Of a stretch of 64,000 bases of DNA, positions 19,145-27,315 are shown in pieces. The first letter of the stretch is position 1. Each line of letters begins with the position of its first letter. The stretch comes from Candidatus Dependentiae bacterium (GTDB lineage Bacteria; Babelota; Babeliae; Babelales; RVW-14), in contig JAFEAY010000009.1 in assembly GCA_018266175.1 (NCBI GenBank), positions 13,701 to 77,700 of the forward strand, written 5' to 3'. The notes under the pieces are model-generated. The model saw nothing but the letters and a program-made list of their open reading frames with translations. It was not told where the DNA came from and ran no database searches. The position numbers and the translations under genes are program-made.

Positions 19145-19903
19145 TTAATTCGTTTTATTTCCTGATTTTTTTTCGCGTTCTTCAATAGCCATTATCATAG
19201 CAATAACATTCGCCATTCCTTCTGGAGAAGGTTCACCGTCTGCCTGTATTCGTGTAATATTCCCGGTAGTTTTCTGATATGTTTCCACAGACATGAACAG
19301 GAGCTTAGCATCAAACTCATGCTTGGTGATTTTTTTTCTACTCAGATCAGAAAATAATTCTGCCAATGGTTGGTTCTTACAGATAATGCACCAGTCCGCA
19401 AGCGCTTCTCCTGATCTTGTAAGACAGGAAAAGTCGATACTCTCTTGATTTATAAGAATAAACAGTGAGCGACCGCAATCTTTTGGGTACGCTTCAATTG
19501 CATAATGAATGGGATAGAATCTCTTTTTATTGGGTAGATTTATATTTGCACCATATTTAATTAAATGCTCAATCACTCTTTGAGAACATTCTTTTATTGC
19601 ATAGTGCAGCGGTGTTTCTCCCTCTCGATTCCAAATATCAATAGCTGCTCCGAGTTCACAGAGTTTTACTATTGTTTTTTCAAATCCACGTTTTGCTGCA
19701 TAATGAAGGGCCGAACTTGAGTCAAAGTATCTAAAATTTGGATTAAAATTTGTATACGTTTCTATGCACTCAACAATTTTTTCATCAACAACCGATTGCC
19801 ACATTTGCTCAGGAATAAACTCTTCTGGGGGCATCGCAGCACTCAATGTTCCGGTTGATGCCACAAGCAAAAAGAATATATAAAACTTTCGTATCACTAA
19901 CAT
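19145..19903 (-). CDS. Exported ankyrin-repeat protein (tandem copy B)
   Basis: A 252-residue protein with a signal peptide (about 1-22, ending GTLSA) and three to four ankyrin repeats: SSALHYAAKRGFEKTIVKL, ETPLHYAIKECSQRVIEHL and a third, FYPIHYAIEAYPKDCGRSL. The C-terminal 80 residues have no visible domain and end with a charged tail. It is the paralog of the ankyrin gene at 18202. AAGGAG precedes ATG 19903, 40 bp after the glycosyltransferase stop at 19944, so it may be read from the end of the glycan operon. Likely an extracytoplasmic protein-binding module. Confidence 0.85.
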   Translation of the reverse strand: MLVIRKFYIFFLLVASTGTLSAAMPPEEFIPEQMWQSVVDEKIVECIETYTNFNPNFRYFDSSSALHYAAKRGFEKTIVKLCELGAAIDIWNREGETPLHYAIKECSQRVIEHLIKYGANINLPNKKRFYPIHYAIEAYPKDCGRSLFILINQESIDFSCLTRSGEALADWCIICKNQPLAELFSDLSRKKITKHEFDAKLLFMSVETYQKTTGNITRIQADGEPSPEGMANVIAMIMAIEEREKKSGNKTN

Positions 19904-19943
19904 CGAATCTCCTTAAAAAATAAATTAACTATCGGCAAATCGT

Positions 19944-21851
19944 TTATGATAAAAGATGCTTTACATCCAGAACAATATACCGACCTAGACGAGTATCCCA
20001 ACTAATAAAAACAGTTTTGTCATCAATCCATTTTTGATCAAAAACAAACGAAACATCTGTCAAATATTTACCTTCAAGCATTTTATTAATTTTGAATTTT
20101 CCCAAAGAACATGGATACCAGATATTCTCTTGATAATTTTTTGCTGTCCAAATATATGCATAATCTTCCTGTGACCACATAAGTGGATGATCTGAAAAAT
20201 GAATCCACCAGGCGCAATGCTGCGGATCATCTGAAATAAAACGAAAGCCACCGTCAATGGGTTCAAGTCTGCTTACAACATCACGAGCTCTGTAGGGCCC
20301 ATTGCAACTAAACGTTCCTTGCTCTGCAAGTGTAGCCATTAGTTCATGCGCAACAACAACAGAAATATCGTTTAAATAAGTCTGAAAGATACTCTGAATA
20401 TCTGAAACAAAGGGCGAACCAAAAACCACAAAGCGTGTTTGAGGCACAAAAGCATGTTGTGCAAAAAATTGATCAAAGCGCTTTTTATACTCAGCACGAA
20501 TAGCTGCTCCATCATAAAGTTGTGCACGATTAAGAATAATACCTTTGACCATGAAGAATGAAAGTATTACCAATAAAAATTGGGCATACTTTTTTGTTGC
20601 TTGTTTTTGATACAACAAAAAGCAAGATCCCACCATGAGCAAGACAATTACTGGATAAATCGTATTTAAGTAGCGTGGACATGGATAAGCCATTGCTGCA
20701 GGCCAACTCATCAGAACAATACCAATCAATAAAAATAAAAATATTTTTAGATGCTCGCGATACGCGTACAGAACAAGTAAGCTCACAAAAATAAAAGCTA
20801 CAAGTGCTATACTCAGGATAATTGGATCTGACAGATCGATCATCAGCACACTGCTTAACCAAAGACGTCCAAGTTGTAATATTTTGATGCCACCATACAC
20901 AAGAGAATCAAAAAATGAGCTTGGTGCTTGTAAAGCAGAGCCGGAAAGCGCTCTAGTTTGCACTCCAGGTGCAGTTGCATGAGCATATGGCTCAACTTTA
21001 TGCACTAAGTTGGCAAGAAACGGAAATCGCAAAAGAATGTTATTGAAGGTCCGTCCAAGCGTTCCAAAACCAAAAGCCCACCAACGCATAGACCAATACA
21101 CAGCATCGACTGCAAAGAAAATCCAGGTTGCTTTGAACGCAGCAACAATCCGTTTCCAAAAACTTTCAGATACTTGTGGAAGAAAAAATAATGCACCGAG
21201 AAAAAACCAAACTGGAAGTGCAACAACATTTTCGCGCGCAAGCAATGAGAAGAAGAACATCAAGCCGGCGAGCCACCGTCGTTTCCACCAAATAAACGTA
21301 AGTAATAAAAAAAGCGTGCACAGCGTATTTTGCGCGGTAGCAATCCAGGTAAGCCATGAAACGTCTGGGTAAAACGCAAACAGTAGCCCTGAAAAAAATG
21401 CAAGCCAAACAGGCAAAGCCCACAGCCCAATAACGTAAACAAGCACCGCGTTACAAGCATGCAATCCAACATGAACTAAGTAATAACCATAAGCCCAGTC
21501 ACTAAAAAAATAGTATTCAATCGTAAAAAGAACATGCTGAAGTGGCCTCAAAAAACCTGAAATTAAATTGGGCTTGGAACGATGATAATTCACCGGACAG
21601 ATAAAATCTCGTGCATCGGTAGACAGCACCCTGATAAAATCATCCCACGACCGAATTATGCCATTGATGATGGTCCCTAAATCATCCTCTCGGAACCAGA
21701 TGGTATCAACTGCCGTTGCAAATACAATGAAAACAATCGCAAACAAAAGTACCCCATAAAACCCTGAATGAATACGAAGGTTAGACTGATCCTCACCTTG
21801 CACAGCAACTGGCGGTACAAGATGCGCATACTGAATAGATGGAATAAACAC
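19944..21851 (-). CDS. Polytopic GT-C-type glycosyltransferase
   Basis: A 635-residue membrane protein with about ten hydrophobic helices in the first 440 residues and a soluble extracytoplasmic C-terminal domain of about 190 residues. After the first helix comes WFREDDLG (near residue 52), an acidic pair in the first external loop as used for catalysis by GT-C enzymes (PMT, ArnT, STT3), which transfer sugars from polyprenyl-phosphate carriers in the periplasm. FLRPLQHVLFTIEYYFF and LHACNAVLVYVIG are typical helices of this class. The start is GTG 21851, sharing one base with the ManC stop (TAGTG) behind GGAGGAG, so it is coupled to ManC translation. Donor and acceptor are unknown. Its 3' end has been duplicated downstream. 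Confidence 0.8.
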   Translation of the reverse strand: MFIPSIQYAHLVPPVAVQGEDQSNLRIHSGFYGVLLFAIVFIVFATAVDTIWFREDDLGTIINGIIRSWDDFIRVLSTDARDFICPVNYHRSKPNLISGFLRPLQHVLFTIEYYFFSDWAYGYYLVHVGLHACNAVLVYVIGLWALPVWLAFFSGLLFAFYPDVSWLTWIATAQNTLCTLFLLLTFIWWKRRWLAGLMFFFSLLARENVVALPVWFFLGALFFLPQVSESFWKRIVAAFKATWIFFAVDAVYWSMRWWAFGFGTLGRTFNNILLRFPFLANLVHKVEPYAHATAPGVQTRALSGSALQAPSSFFDSLVYGGIKILQLGRLWLSSVLMIDLSDPIILSIALVAFIFVSLLVLYAYREHLKIFLFLLIGIVLMSWPAAMAYPCPRYLNTIYPVIVLLMVGSCFLLYQKQATKKYAQFLLVILSFFMVKGIILNRAQLYDGAAIRAEYKKRFDQFFAQHAFVPQTRFVVFGSPFVSDIQSIFQTYLNDISVVVAHELMATLAEQGTFSCNGPYRARDVVSRLEPIDGGFRFISDDPQHCAWWIHFSDHPLMWSQEDYAYIWTAKNYQENIWYPCSLGKFKINKMLEGKYLTDVSFVFDQKWIDDKTVFISWDTRLGRYIVLDVKHLLS

Positions 21852-22870
21852 TACTCCTCCAATTGTTCAACAACCTTTTTCACCAACTCAATATCCTTTT
21901 TGGCAACAATCAAAAGCGTGTCATCGGTCTCCACCAAGCAGATATCACTCACACCAACGCAAGCAACAATTTTTTTTGAAGAGCAGATAATGTTATTGAG
22001 CGAGTCAACCGTGATAACTCGAGAGCTTTTAGAACTTCCATAGCGCTGCTCAAGCTCCAAAAATGTTTGCATATTGCCAACATCGTGCCATGCAGAAGTC
22101 CATGGAAAAACAATAACATTCTTACTTTTTTCAAGGACAGCAACGTCAAGAGAAATTGAGGCAATTTTTTCATAGGCAGTAGCAATGTCTTGCTCAAGCA
22201 TCAACGCATGGTAAAGGTCAGGCGCATGCTGCTCATATTCCTGCAAAAAAGAAGAAAGCTTGCCCATAATAATACCCATATTCCAAAAATAATTTCCTTG
22301 ATCAAGATACACTTGTGCTGTTTTTTGATCGGGCTTTTCATGAAACTTGGTAACTTTGACAAAACCTGATTTTACTTGTTGCTCGCCCTGAATATAGCCA
22401 TATCCTGTTGCAGAAAATGTTGGTTGAGCTCCAAAAATTGCAAGGCTCTCTTGATCGGCAATGATATCAAGTGCATTGAGGCATTCGGTTAGGAATTTAC
22501 CCGTATCGGGAATAAAATGATCCGAAGGAAGAACAACAACAAGCGCATCATCTTCTAGCTCTGCTAAATATGCCAAAACCGCCATAAGCGCTGGCGCGGT
22601 ATTGCGCGATGCAGGCTCTGCAAAAACAGCGCCAACAGAATCACCAACCACCTGCATAACTGCATCTTCGTATCGCTCATGTGTTACTACAATAATATCT
22701 TCGGGTCCTTGCGTAAGCGGTGTAATACGATCAACGGTCTGCTCAAGGAGCGAAGTCTCATTTAAAAATGGGATAAGCTGCTTTGGTCTGTCCGGACTAC
22801 TCAGAGGCCAAAGGCGTGCACCACTGCCTCCAGCAAGAATAACAAAATAGGTCTTTAATTTTTTAATCAT
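21851..22870 (-). CDS. manC: Mannose-1-phosphate guanylyltransferase (ManC-type)
   Basis: The 339-residue enzyme should make GDP-mannose from GTP and mannose-1-phosphate, the activated donor for glycans. The nucleotide-binding signature ILAGGSGARLWPLSSPDRPK lies at residues 11-30, the metal-binding Asp is in VVLPSDHFIP, and the sugar-phosphate part shows TGYGYI, FHEKPD and NYFWNMGI. Only the transferase domain is present; the C-terminal mannose-6-phosphate isomerase domain of bifunctional enzymes is missing. No signal peptide, so it is the cytoplasmic copy. It lies 16 bp downstream of a second, altered ManC and overlaps the following glycosyltransferase by one base. Substrate could also be another hexose-1-phosphate, but the WPLS/FHEKP set is that of the mannose enzymes. 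Confidence 0.93.
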   Translation of the reverse strand: MIKKLKTYFVILAGGSGARLWPLSSPDRPKQLIPFLNETSLLEQTVDRITPLTQGPEDIIVVTHERYEDAVMQVVGDSVGAVFAEPASRNTAPALMAVLAYLAELEDDALVVVLPSDHFIPDTGKFLTECLNALDIIADQESLAIFGAQPTFSATGYGYIQGEQQVKSGFVKVTKFHEKPDQKTAQVYLDQGNYFWNMGIIMGKLSSFLQEYEQHAPDLYHALMLEQDIATAYEKIASISLDVAVLEKSKNVIVFPWTSAWHDVGNMQTFLELEQRYGSSKSSRVITVDSLNNIICSSKKIVACVGVSDICLVETDDTLLIVAKKDIELVKKVVEQLEE

Positions 22871-22886
22871 GATGTCTCAATAGTTT

Positions 22887-24008
22887 TTAATTACGTGATT
22901 CTTTGTTTTGCTGTTCAATACGCTCAACAATTTTTTTTACAAGTTCTACATCTTTTTGCGCAACAATAAGCAGTTCTTTTTCGGTCTCAACAATACACAG
23001 GTCATGAACGCCAACACATGCAACCGTTTTTTTAGAAGAAACTAAATTATTAGAAGCATTAACGCTTATAACATTTGAGGCATCTTCAGGGGCATACCGT
23101 TGATGTAATTCCAAAAACAAATGAATATTTCCTACGTCATACCATTCATGAGCCCACGGCAACACCACAATATTTTTACATTTCTCAAGCATCGCAACAT
23201 CAATAGAGACAGGAGCAATCTGTTCATATGCAGCATGCATGTCTGTCGCGTGCATGATCGTTTCAAAAAGTTCTGGGGCATGCGCTTTAAATTCTTGTAT
23301 AAATGTTGAAACCTTGCCAACAACAATCCCCATGTTCCAGAAATAATTTCCTGCTTCTAGATATTTTTGAGCTGCCGTTTGATTTGGCTTTTCATGAAAC
23401 TGTTGAACCTTAAAACATCCAGGATTTATTTGATCTCCAGCTTGAATATAACCATATCCAGTTGCAGGATATGTTGGATAAACTCCCAAAATAGCAAGTG
23501 ATTGCTGTTGCACTGCGGCATCAACTGCTTGTTCAAGTAATGTAAGAAATTGAGCTTGATGAGGAATAAAATGATCAGCCCAAAGAACTACAATAACTGG
23601 GTCTTGATCGTTTTGGGAAAGATTTTTTAGTGCTTGCAACAATGCTGGTCCAGTATTACGCGATATCGGTTCTGTAACAATCGATCCCGTCAGTTCTCCA
23701 ACATCCCGTACAATATCATCACGATATCGCTCAAGGGTAACGACCATAACATCTTGAGGACTTTTTATTATGGGTGCTAGGCGCTGAATAGTTTGCTTAA
23801 GCAATGACGCAGAGCCCAGAAACGGAATAAACTGTTTAGGCTTCTCCGGACTACTCAGTGGCCACAAGCGATAGCCTCCACCACCGGCGAAAACAACATA
23901 TTTAATTGGTTGATTTTTAAGCGAAGAATCTGCATTCAACGAGCATGTGTTAATAAATACGATACAGAGTAAAGCAGATGCAATAATATTATGTATTAAA
24001 ATCTTCAT
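22887..24008 (-). CDS. ManC paralog with signal peptide and altered nucleotide-binding motif
   Basis: A 373-residue paralog of the neighbouring ManC, strongly similar over the whole transferase domain (for example TGYGYIQ, FHEKPNQ, NYFWNMGI). Two things are odd. First, it begins with a good signal peptide (MKILIHNIIASALLCIVFIN, likely cut after SLNA at residue 26), and there is no internal ATG before the catalytic motif; GAGGAG just upstream of ATG 24008 supports this start. Second, the signature reads FAGGGGYRLWPLSSPEKPK (40-58): the usual Ser and Thr/Ala of GGSGTR are Gly and Tyr, and PSDH has become WADH. An exported sugar-nucleotide enzyme would lack GTP in the periplasm, so it may be a binding or repurposed protein, or the leader may act as an inner-membrane anchor. 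Confidence 0.85.
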   Translation of the reverse strand: MKILIHNIIASALLCIVFINTCSLNADSSLKNQPIKYVVFAGGGGYRLWPLSSPEKPKQFIPFLGSASLLKQTIQRLAPIIKSPQDVMVVTLERYRDDIVRDVGELTGSIVTEPISRNTGPALLQALKNLSQNDQDPVIVVLWADHFIPHQAQFLTLLEQAVDAAVQQQSLAILGVYPTYPATGYGYIQAGDQINPGCFKVQQFHEKPNQTAAQKYLEAGNYFWNMGIVVGKVSTFIQEFKAHAPELFETIMHATDMHAAYEQIAPVSIDVAMLEKCKNIVVLPWAHEWYDVGNIHLFLELHQRYAPEDASNVISVNASNNLVSSKKTVACVGVHDLCIVETEKELLIVAQKDVELVKKIVERIEQQNKESRN

Positions 24009-24029
24009 ACCACTCTCCTCTTTTTTAGT

Positions 24030-25349
24030 TCAAGATTTTTCACTAGAAGAAGCAAGGCGCCCTTGTGCTTTAGTCGTCAAAGCCCAGATTCCAAGTGATG
24101 CAAGCACTATCAAAACAAATTCGAATAACATACGAAAACGAGCGCAGCCATCATGGCCAGTAATCAATGAAAAGTAAGCCAAATAAGTGGTAAATAACCA
24201 AAGTAAATTCCAACGATGATTCTTTATCAACCAAAGCATGCCAATAAAACACAAAAGTAATCGCAGTAATGACCAAAATATTTCCAAGTAGCCAACCACC
24301 ACAACCCAGCTTTGAGTTACACCCGATGTAATATAAGCATGTACACGCTGCGCAACAGAACCCTTGGTCTTGAAATAAGAAACATCACCACCATGTACAG
24401 AGGGCTCGACCAAAACTTTAAGATTGGTTGTAAATAAACCAAGCCAGGTTTTAGAAACATTTTTAAGCCACACACCGATAAAAAGACGCGGTGCATGGCA
24501 TAGCTCAAGAATAAATTTTTTATGAACATCCAATTCGGAAAGTGTGCGCAACTGTTCGCGCTCAAAATTTTGGTCGGTCCCATTTTTATGCGCAAGAACA
24601 TTGGGAAAGAACCAGTAAAAAGTATTTTCGTGATCAAGCGCACTCACGTACCACCGCCCAAACGTTACTTTGTTATGGAGCATGTAGCCAGCAATCGGAA
24701 GATAAAATGCAGCACACCAGAGGGCCGTAATTCCAAAAAACTTTTTGAATGATTTATTTTTTCCAACCAAAAATAAAGGGAGTAAAAGAGGCCAGAAGTA
24801 AAATGCCGCCGGCTTGATGAGTACGGAAATGCCTAAAATGAAACCTGCTTGAACAAGAATAATTAAACGCTGAGTACCAAGATAGGTAACAAAGCGATGA
24901 AAAAAAAGCACAAGAAAAAAGGTCAGCCACAGTTCAGCAAGTAAAAATTGAGCAAATATCAAAAAGCCAAGGTTCACCGTTGCCAATAAATAAGCAATCA
25001 CGCCAACCGTATTGTTGGCAATTTTTCGTCCAATATCAAAAAGAAGTAACGCTATGATGAGTGCAAGCAAAACTTGAATAATAATTACCCAAGTATAAAT
25101 CAATCCAAAGAGCTTAAATAGAAGCGCGAGAATCAACGCATAGCCTAATGTATAATATGGATACCGTGCGGCATCTGGCCATGCAAAGCTGTTGTTCTGA
25201 ACAAACAATTGCGCGTTAGCAAGATAAGCCTTTGAGTCAACATCTTGGTGTGGATCAGCACCGGCAACATGCTGATATAAAAAAAGCGATGCACTACAAA
25301 AAAATAGTGCACCTACAATGATCCAAAAAAAAATAATACTCTTCTTCAT
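24030..25349 (-). CDS. Polytopic GT-C-type glycosyltransferase
   Basis: A 439-residue inner-membrane protein with about ten helices. After the first helix it has the loop QDVDSKAYLANAQ: the D-S-x-x-Y pattern is shared with three other membrane glycosyltransferases in this locus and includes the likely catalytic Asp of PMT/ArnT-like enzymes. RYPYYTLGYALILALL corresponds to the LPGYP-type segment of its relatives. It presumably moves a sugar from a lipid-linked donor on the periplasmic side. ATG 25349 is chosen because it overlaps the asparagine-synthase stop as ATGA, a common coupling signal; the ATG 30 bp upstream has no ribosome site. It is followed 21 bp later by the exported ManC paralog. 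Confidence 0.8.
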   Translation of the reverse strand: MKKSIIFFWIIVGALFFCSASLFLYQHVAGADPHQDVDSKAYLANAQLFVQNNSFAWPDAARYPYYTLGYALILALLFKLFGLIYTWVIIIQVLLALIIALLLFDIGRKIANNTVGVIAYLLATVNLGFLIFAQFLLAELWLTFFLVLFFHRFVTYLGTQRLIILVQAGFILGISVLIKPAAFYFWPLLLPLFLVGKNKSFKKFFGITALWCAAFYLPIAGYMLHNKVTFGRWYVSALDHENTFYWFFPNVLAHKNGTDQNFEREQLRTLSELDVHKKFILELCHAPRLFIGVWLKNVSKTWLGLFTTNLKVLVEPSVHGGDVSYFKTKGSVAQRVHAYITSGVTQSWVVVVGYLEIFWSLLRLLLCFIGMLWLIKNHRWNLLWLFTTYLAYFSLITGHDGCARFRMLFEFVLIVLASLGIWALTTKAQGRLASSSEKS

Positions 25350-27292
25350 CGCACAGCCCAAAGATTTTGTAATACCCATTGCTGGACCGCAGAGCTTGCC
25401 TGGCTATTTTTGTATGCCTTACCAAGATTTAAAACAGCTGGCAAAAAGAGGTCCTGTTTTTTTTGCATACTTAACTGCTTAAAATATGGAGGAAAAAATT
25501 CGCCATTGGTGAACCACTGCATCGTTGGAGCCGCAAAGCCGACTTTGGGTCTATTAACAATCACATCGGGCAAGATGCCTTGAGCAATTTTTTTGAGCAG
25601 ATATTTTAGGGTATTATTTTTAAATTTGAGGCTCGCTGGAACATGATACATAAATTCAACCAGCTTATAATCAAGAAAAGGCTCCCTCGCTTCAACACTT
25701 GCAGCCATCGACATTTTATCCGCACGCATGAGCAATAATTCCGGCAGCCGCTGTTTAAGCTCCAAATAGAACATGCTCTTGCAAAAATCTGCCCCTGGGT
25801 CGAGTGCATACAAACGAGCAAGATGATGATCAACAATAGAAAATGCATCATATGTTTGGCGTAAGTGCGGATATATCTTTGCAACGACATCATCGTGCTC
25901 AGATTTAAACCGTAATGATGCGGCATCTTTGACTATGGCGCGTTTTTGCTCTTCATTAAACCCAATTGCACCACCCCAAAAAAGAGGTCGCTGCGATGCC
26001 CAATTGGTGAGTAACTCACGGCGAGCAAGATTTGGTATAAATGGCCTGCCAACCGAGCCAAGAATTTTTCTTAAAAATTGAGGGATAAATGATTGCGTTG
26101 GTTTCCAAAAAAGATCGTAAACCTTTTTGTATTGTGCATAAACTGGATACCCAAAAAAGAGCTCATCAGCCCCTTCGCCAACTTGAGCAACCGTTACTCC
26201 TGATTCTTTTGCTAACTTGGAAACATAATAAAATGGAATACAAACACTATCTGCAAGGGGCTCATCCAAGTGGTAAACCATCTTTTCATAAAAATCAAAA
26301 GCCTCTTTTTCAGAAATTATTATTTCGTGATGCTGCGTTCCAAAGCGTTGCGCAATAATGCGAGCCCATTTAAGTTCATTATTTTCATCGCCCTGGAAAG
26401 CAACCGTAAATGTTTTAACACGGTCAACAAATTGAGACATAAAAGCAACATTGAGACTGGAGTCGATACCTCCGGAGAGAAACGCACCAAATGGAACATC
26501 CGATACCATGCGCTTTTGTGTTGCATTAATCAGAAGCTGCTGAATGCGATCAAGACAAAAAGATTCATCGGAAAACTCTTTACGCTCACGTGAAGTTATT
26601 GACGTAACAGGCGAATACCATTCATTGTAATAAATATTGCGATGAATATCGACCCGAGCAAAAAAGCCTGCGGGCAACTTGTAAACGTTTTTATAAATAG
26701 TGTACGGAGCTGGGGCAACCATAAAAGTAAGATAATGATACATTGCAAGCGAGCAAAGCTCTTTGTTCATCCACGGCAACTCCCAAAGCGCTTTAATTTC
26801 TGAAGCAAAACTGAGAACTCCTCCTTGGAGCGAGAAGTAAAGAGGCTTAACGCCAATACGATCACGTACCAAAAAAAGTTCTTGCTTACGCAAGTCGTAC
26901 AATGCAAATGCAAACATTCCATCAAGCTTGTAGAGAACGTCTATTCCCCACTCTTTATAGCCATTGATGATTGTTTCAGTATCAGAATTTGAAAAAAAAG
27001 AATGACCGGCGTTCTCGAGCTCACGACGCAATCCTTGGTAGTTGTAAATTTCTCCATTAAAAACAACAATCACCGACTGGTCACGATCCATCATAGGTTG
27101 GCGACCAGCGTCTGAAAGATCAATAATTTTGAGTCGGCTAAAGGCCAGGCCAAGGCCGTGAATATCCGATTTCCAAATCTCATGATCATCTGGACCACGA
27201 TGAACCAATTGTTGCTGCATTAGCCCAAGAAGCCGTTCATCAAGATTAAAACCTTGTTGCCCCATATTTAAAAAGCCCGCAATTCCGCACAT
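25346..27292 (-). CDS. asnB: Asparagine synthase (glutamine-hydrolysing)
   Basis: A two-domain amidotransferase that makes amides with ammonia from glutamine using ATP. The N-terminal class II glutaminase starts MCGIAGFLN, with Cys2 as nucleophile, so the true start is ATG 27292 rather than the ATG two codons upstream; GGAG lies 7 bp before it. RGPDDHEIW and FNGEIYNYQGLR complete the glutaminase site. The synthetase domain has the PP-loop LSGGIDSSLN, GEGADELFFGY and ADKMSMAASVEAREPFLD. At 648 residues it is of normal length. AsnB-like enzymes are common in exopolysaccharide and glycan loci, where they may amidate sugar or amino-acid substituents, and this position between a glycosyltransferase and an FAD enzyme suggests such a task. 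Confidence 0.95.
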   Translation of the reverse strand: MCGIAGFLNMGQQGFNLDERLLGLMQQQLVHRGPDDHEIWKSDIHGLGLAFSRLKIIDLSDAGRQPMMDRDQSVIVVFNGEIYNYQGLRRELENAGHSFFSNSDTETIINGYKEWGIDVLYKLDGMFAFALYDLRKQELFLVRDRIGVKPLYFSLQGGVLSFASEIKALWELPWMNKELCSLAMYHYLTFMVAPAPYTIYKNVYKLPAGFFARVDIHRNIYYNEWYSPVTSITSRERKEFSDESFCLDRIQQLLINATQKRMVSDVPFGAFLSGGIDSSLNVAFMSQFVDRVKTFTVAFQGDENNELKWARIIAQRFGTQHHEIIISEKEAFDFYEKMVYHLDEPLADSVCIPFYYVSKLAKESGVTVAQVGEGADELFFGYPVYAQYKKVYDLFWKPTQSFIPQFLRKILGSVGRPFIPNLARRELLTNWASQRPLFWGGAIGFNEEQKRAIVKDAASLRFKSEHDDVVAKIYPHLRQTYDAFSIVDHHLARLYALDPGADFCKSMFYLELKQRLPELLLMRADKMSMAASVEAREPFLDYKLVEFMYHVPASLKFKNNTLKYLLKKIAQGILPDVIVNRPKVGFAAPTMQWFTNGEFFPPYFKQLSMQKKQDLFLPAVLNLGKAYKNSQASSAVQQWVLQNLWAVR

Positions 27293-27315
27293 GAGCAAAC
27301 TCCAAAAAAAAGAGC

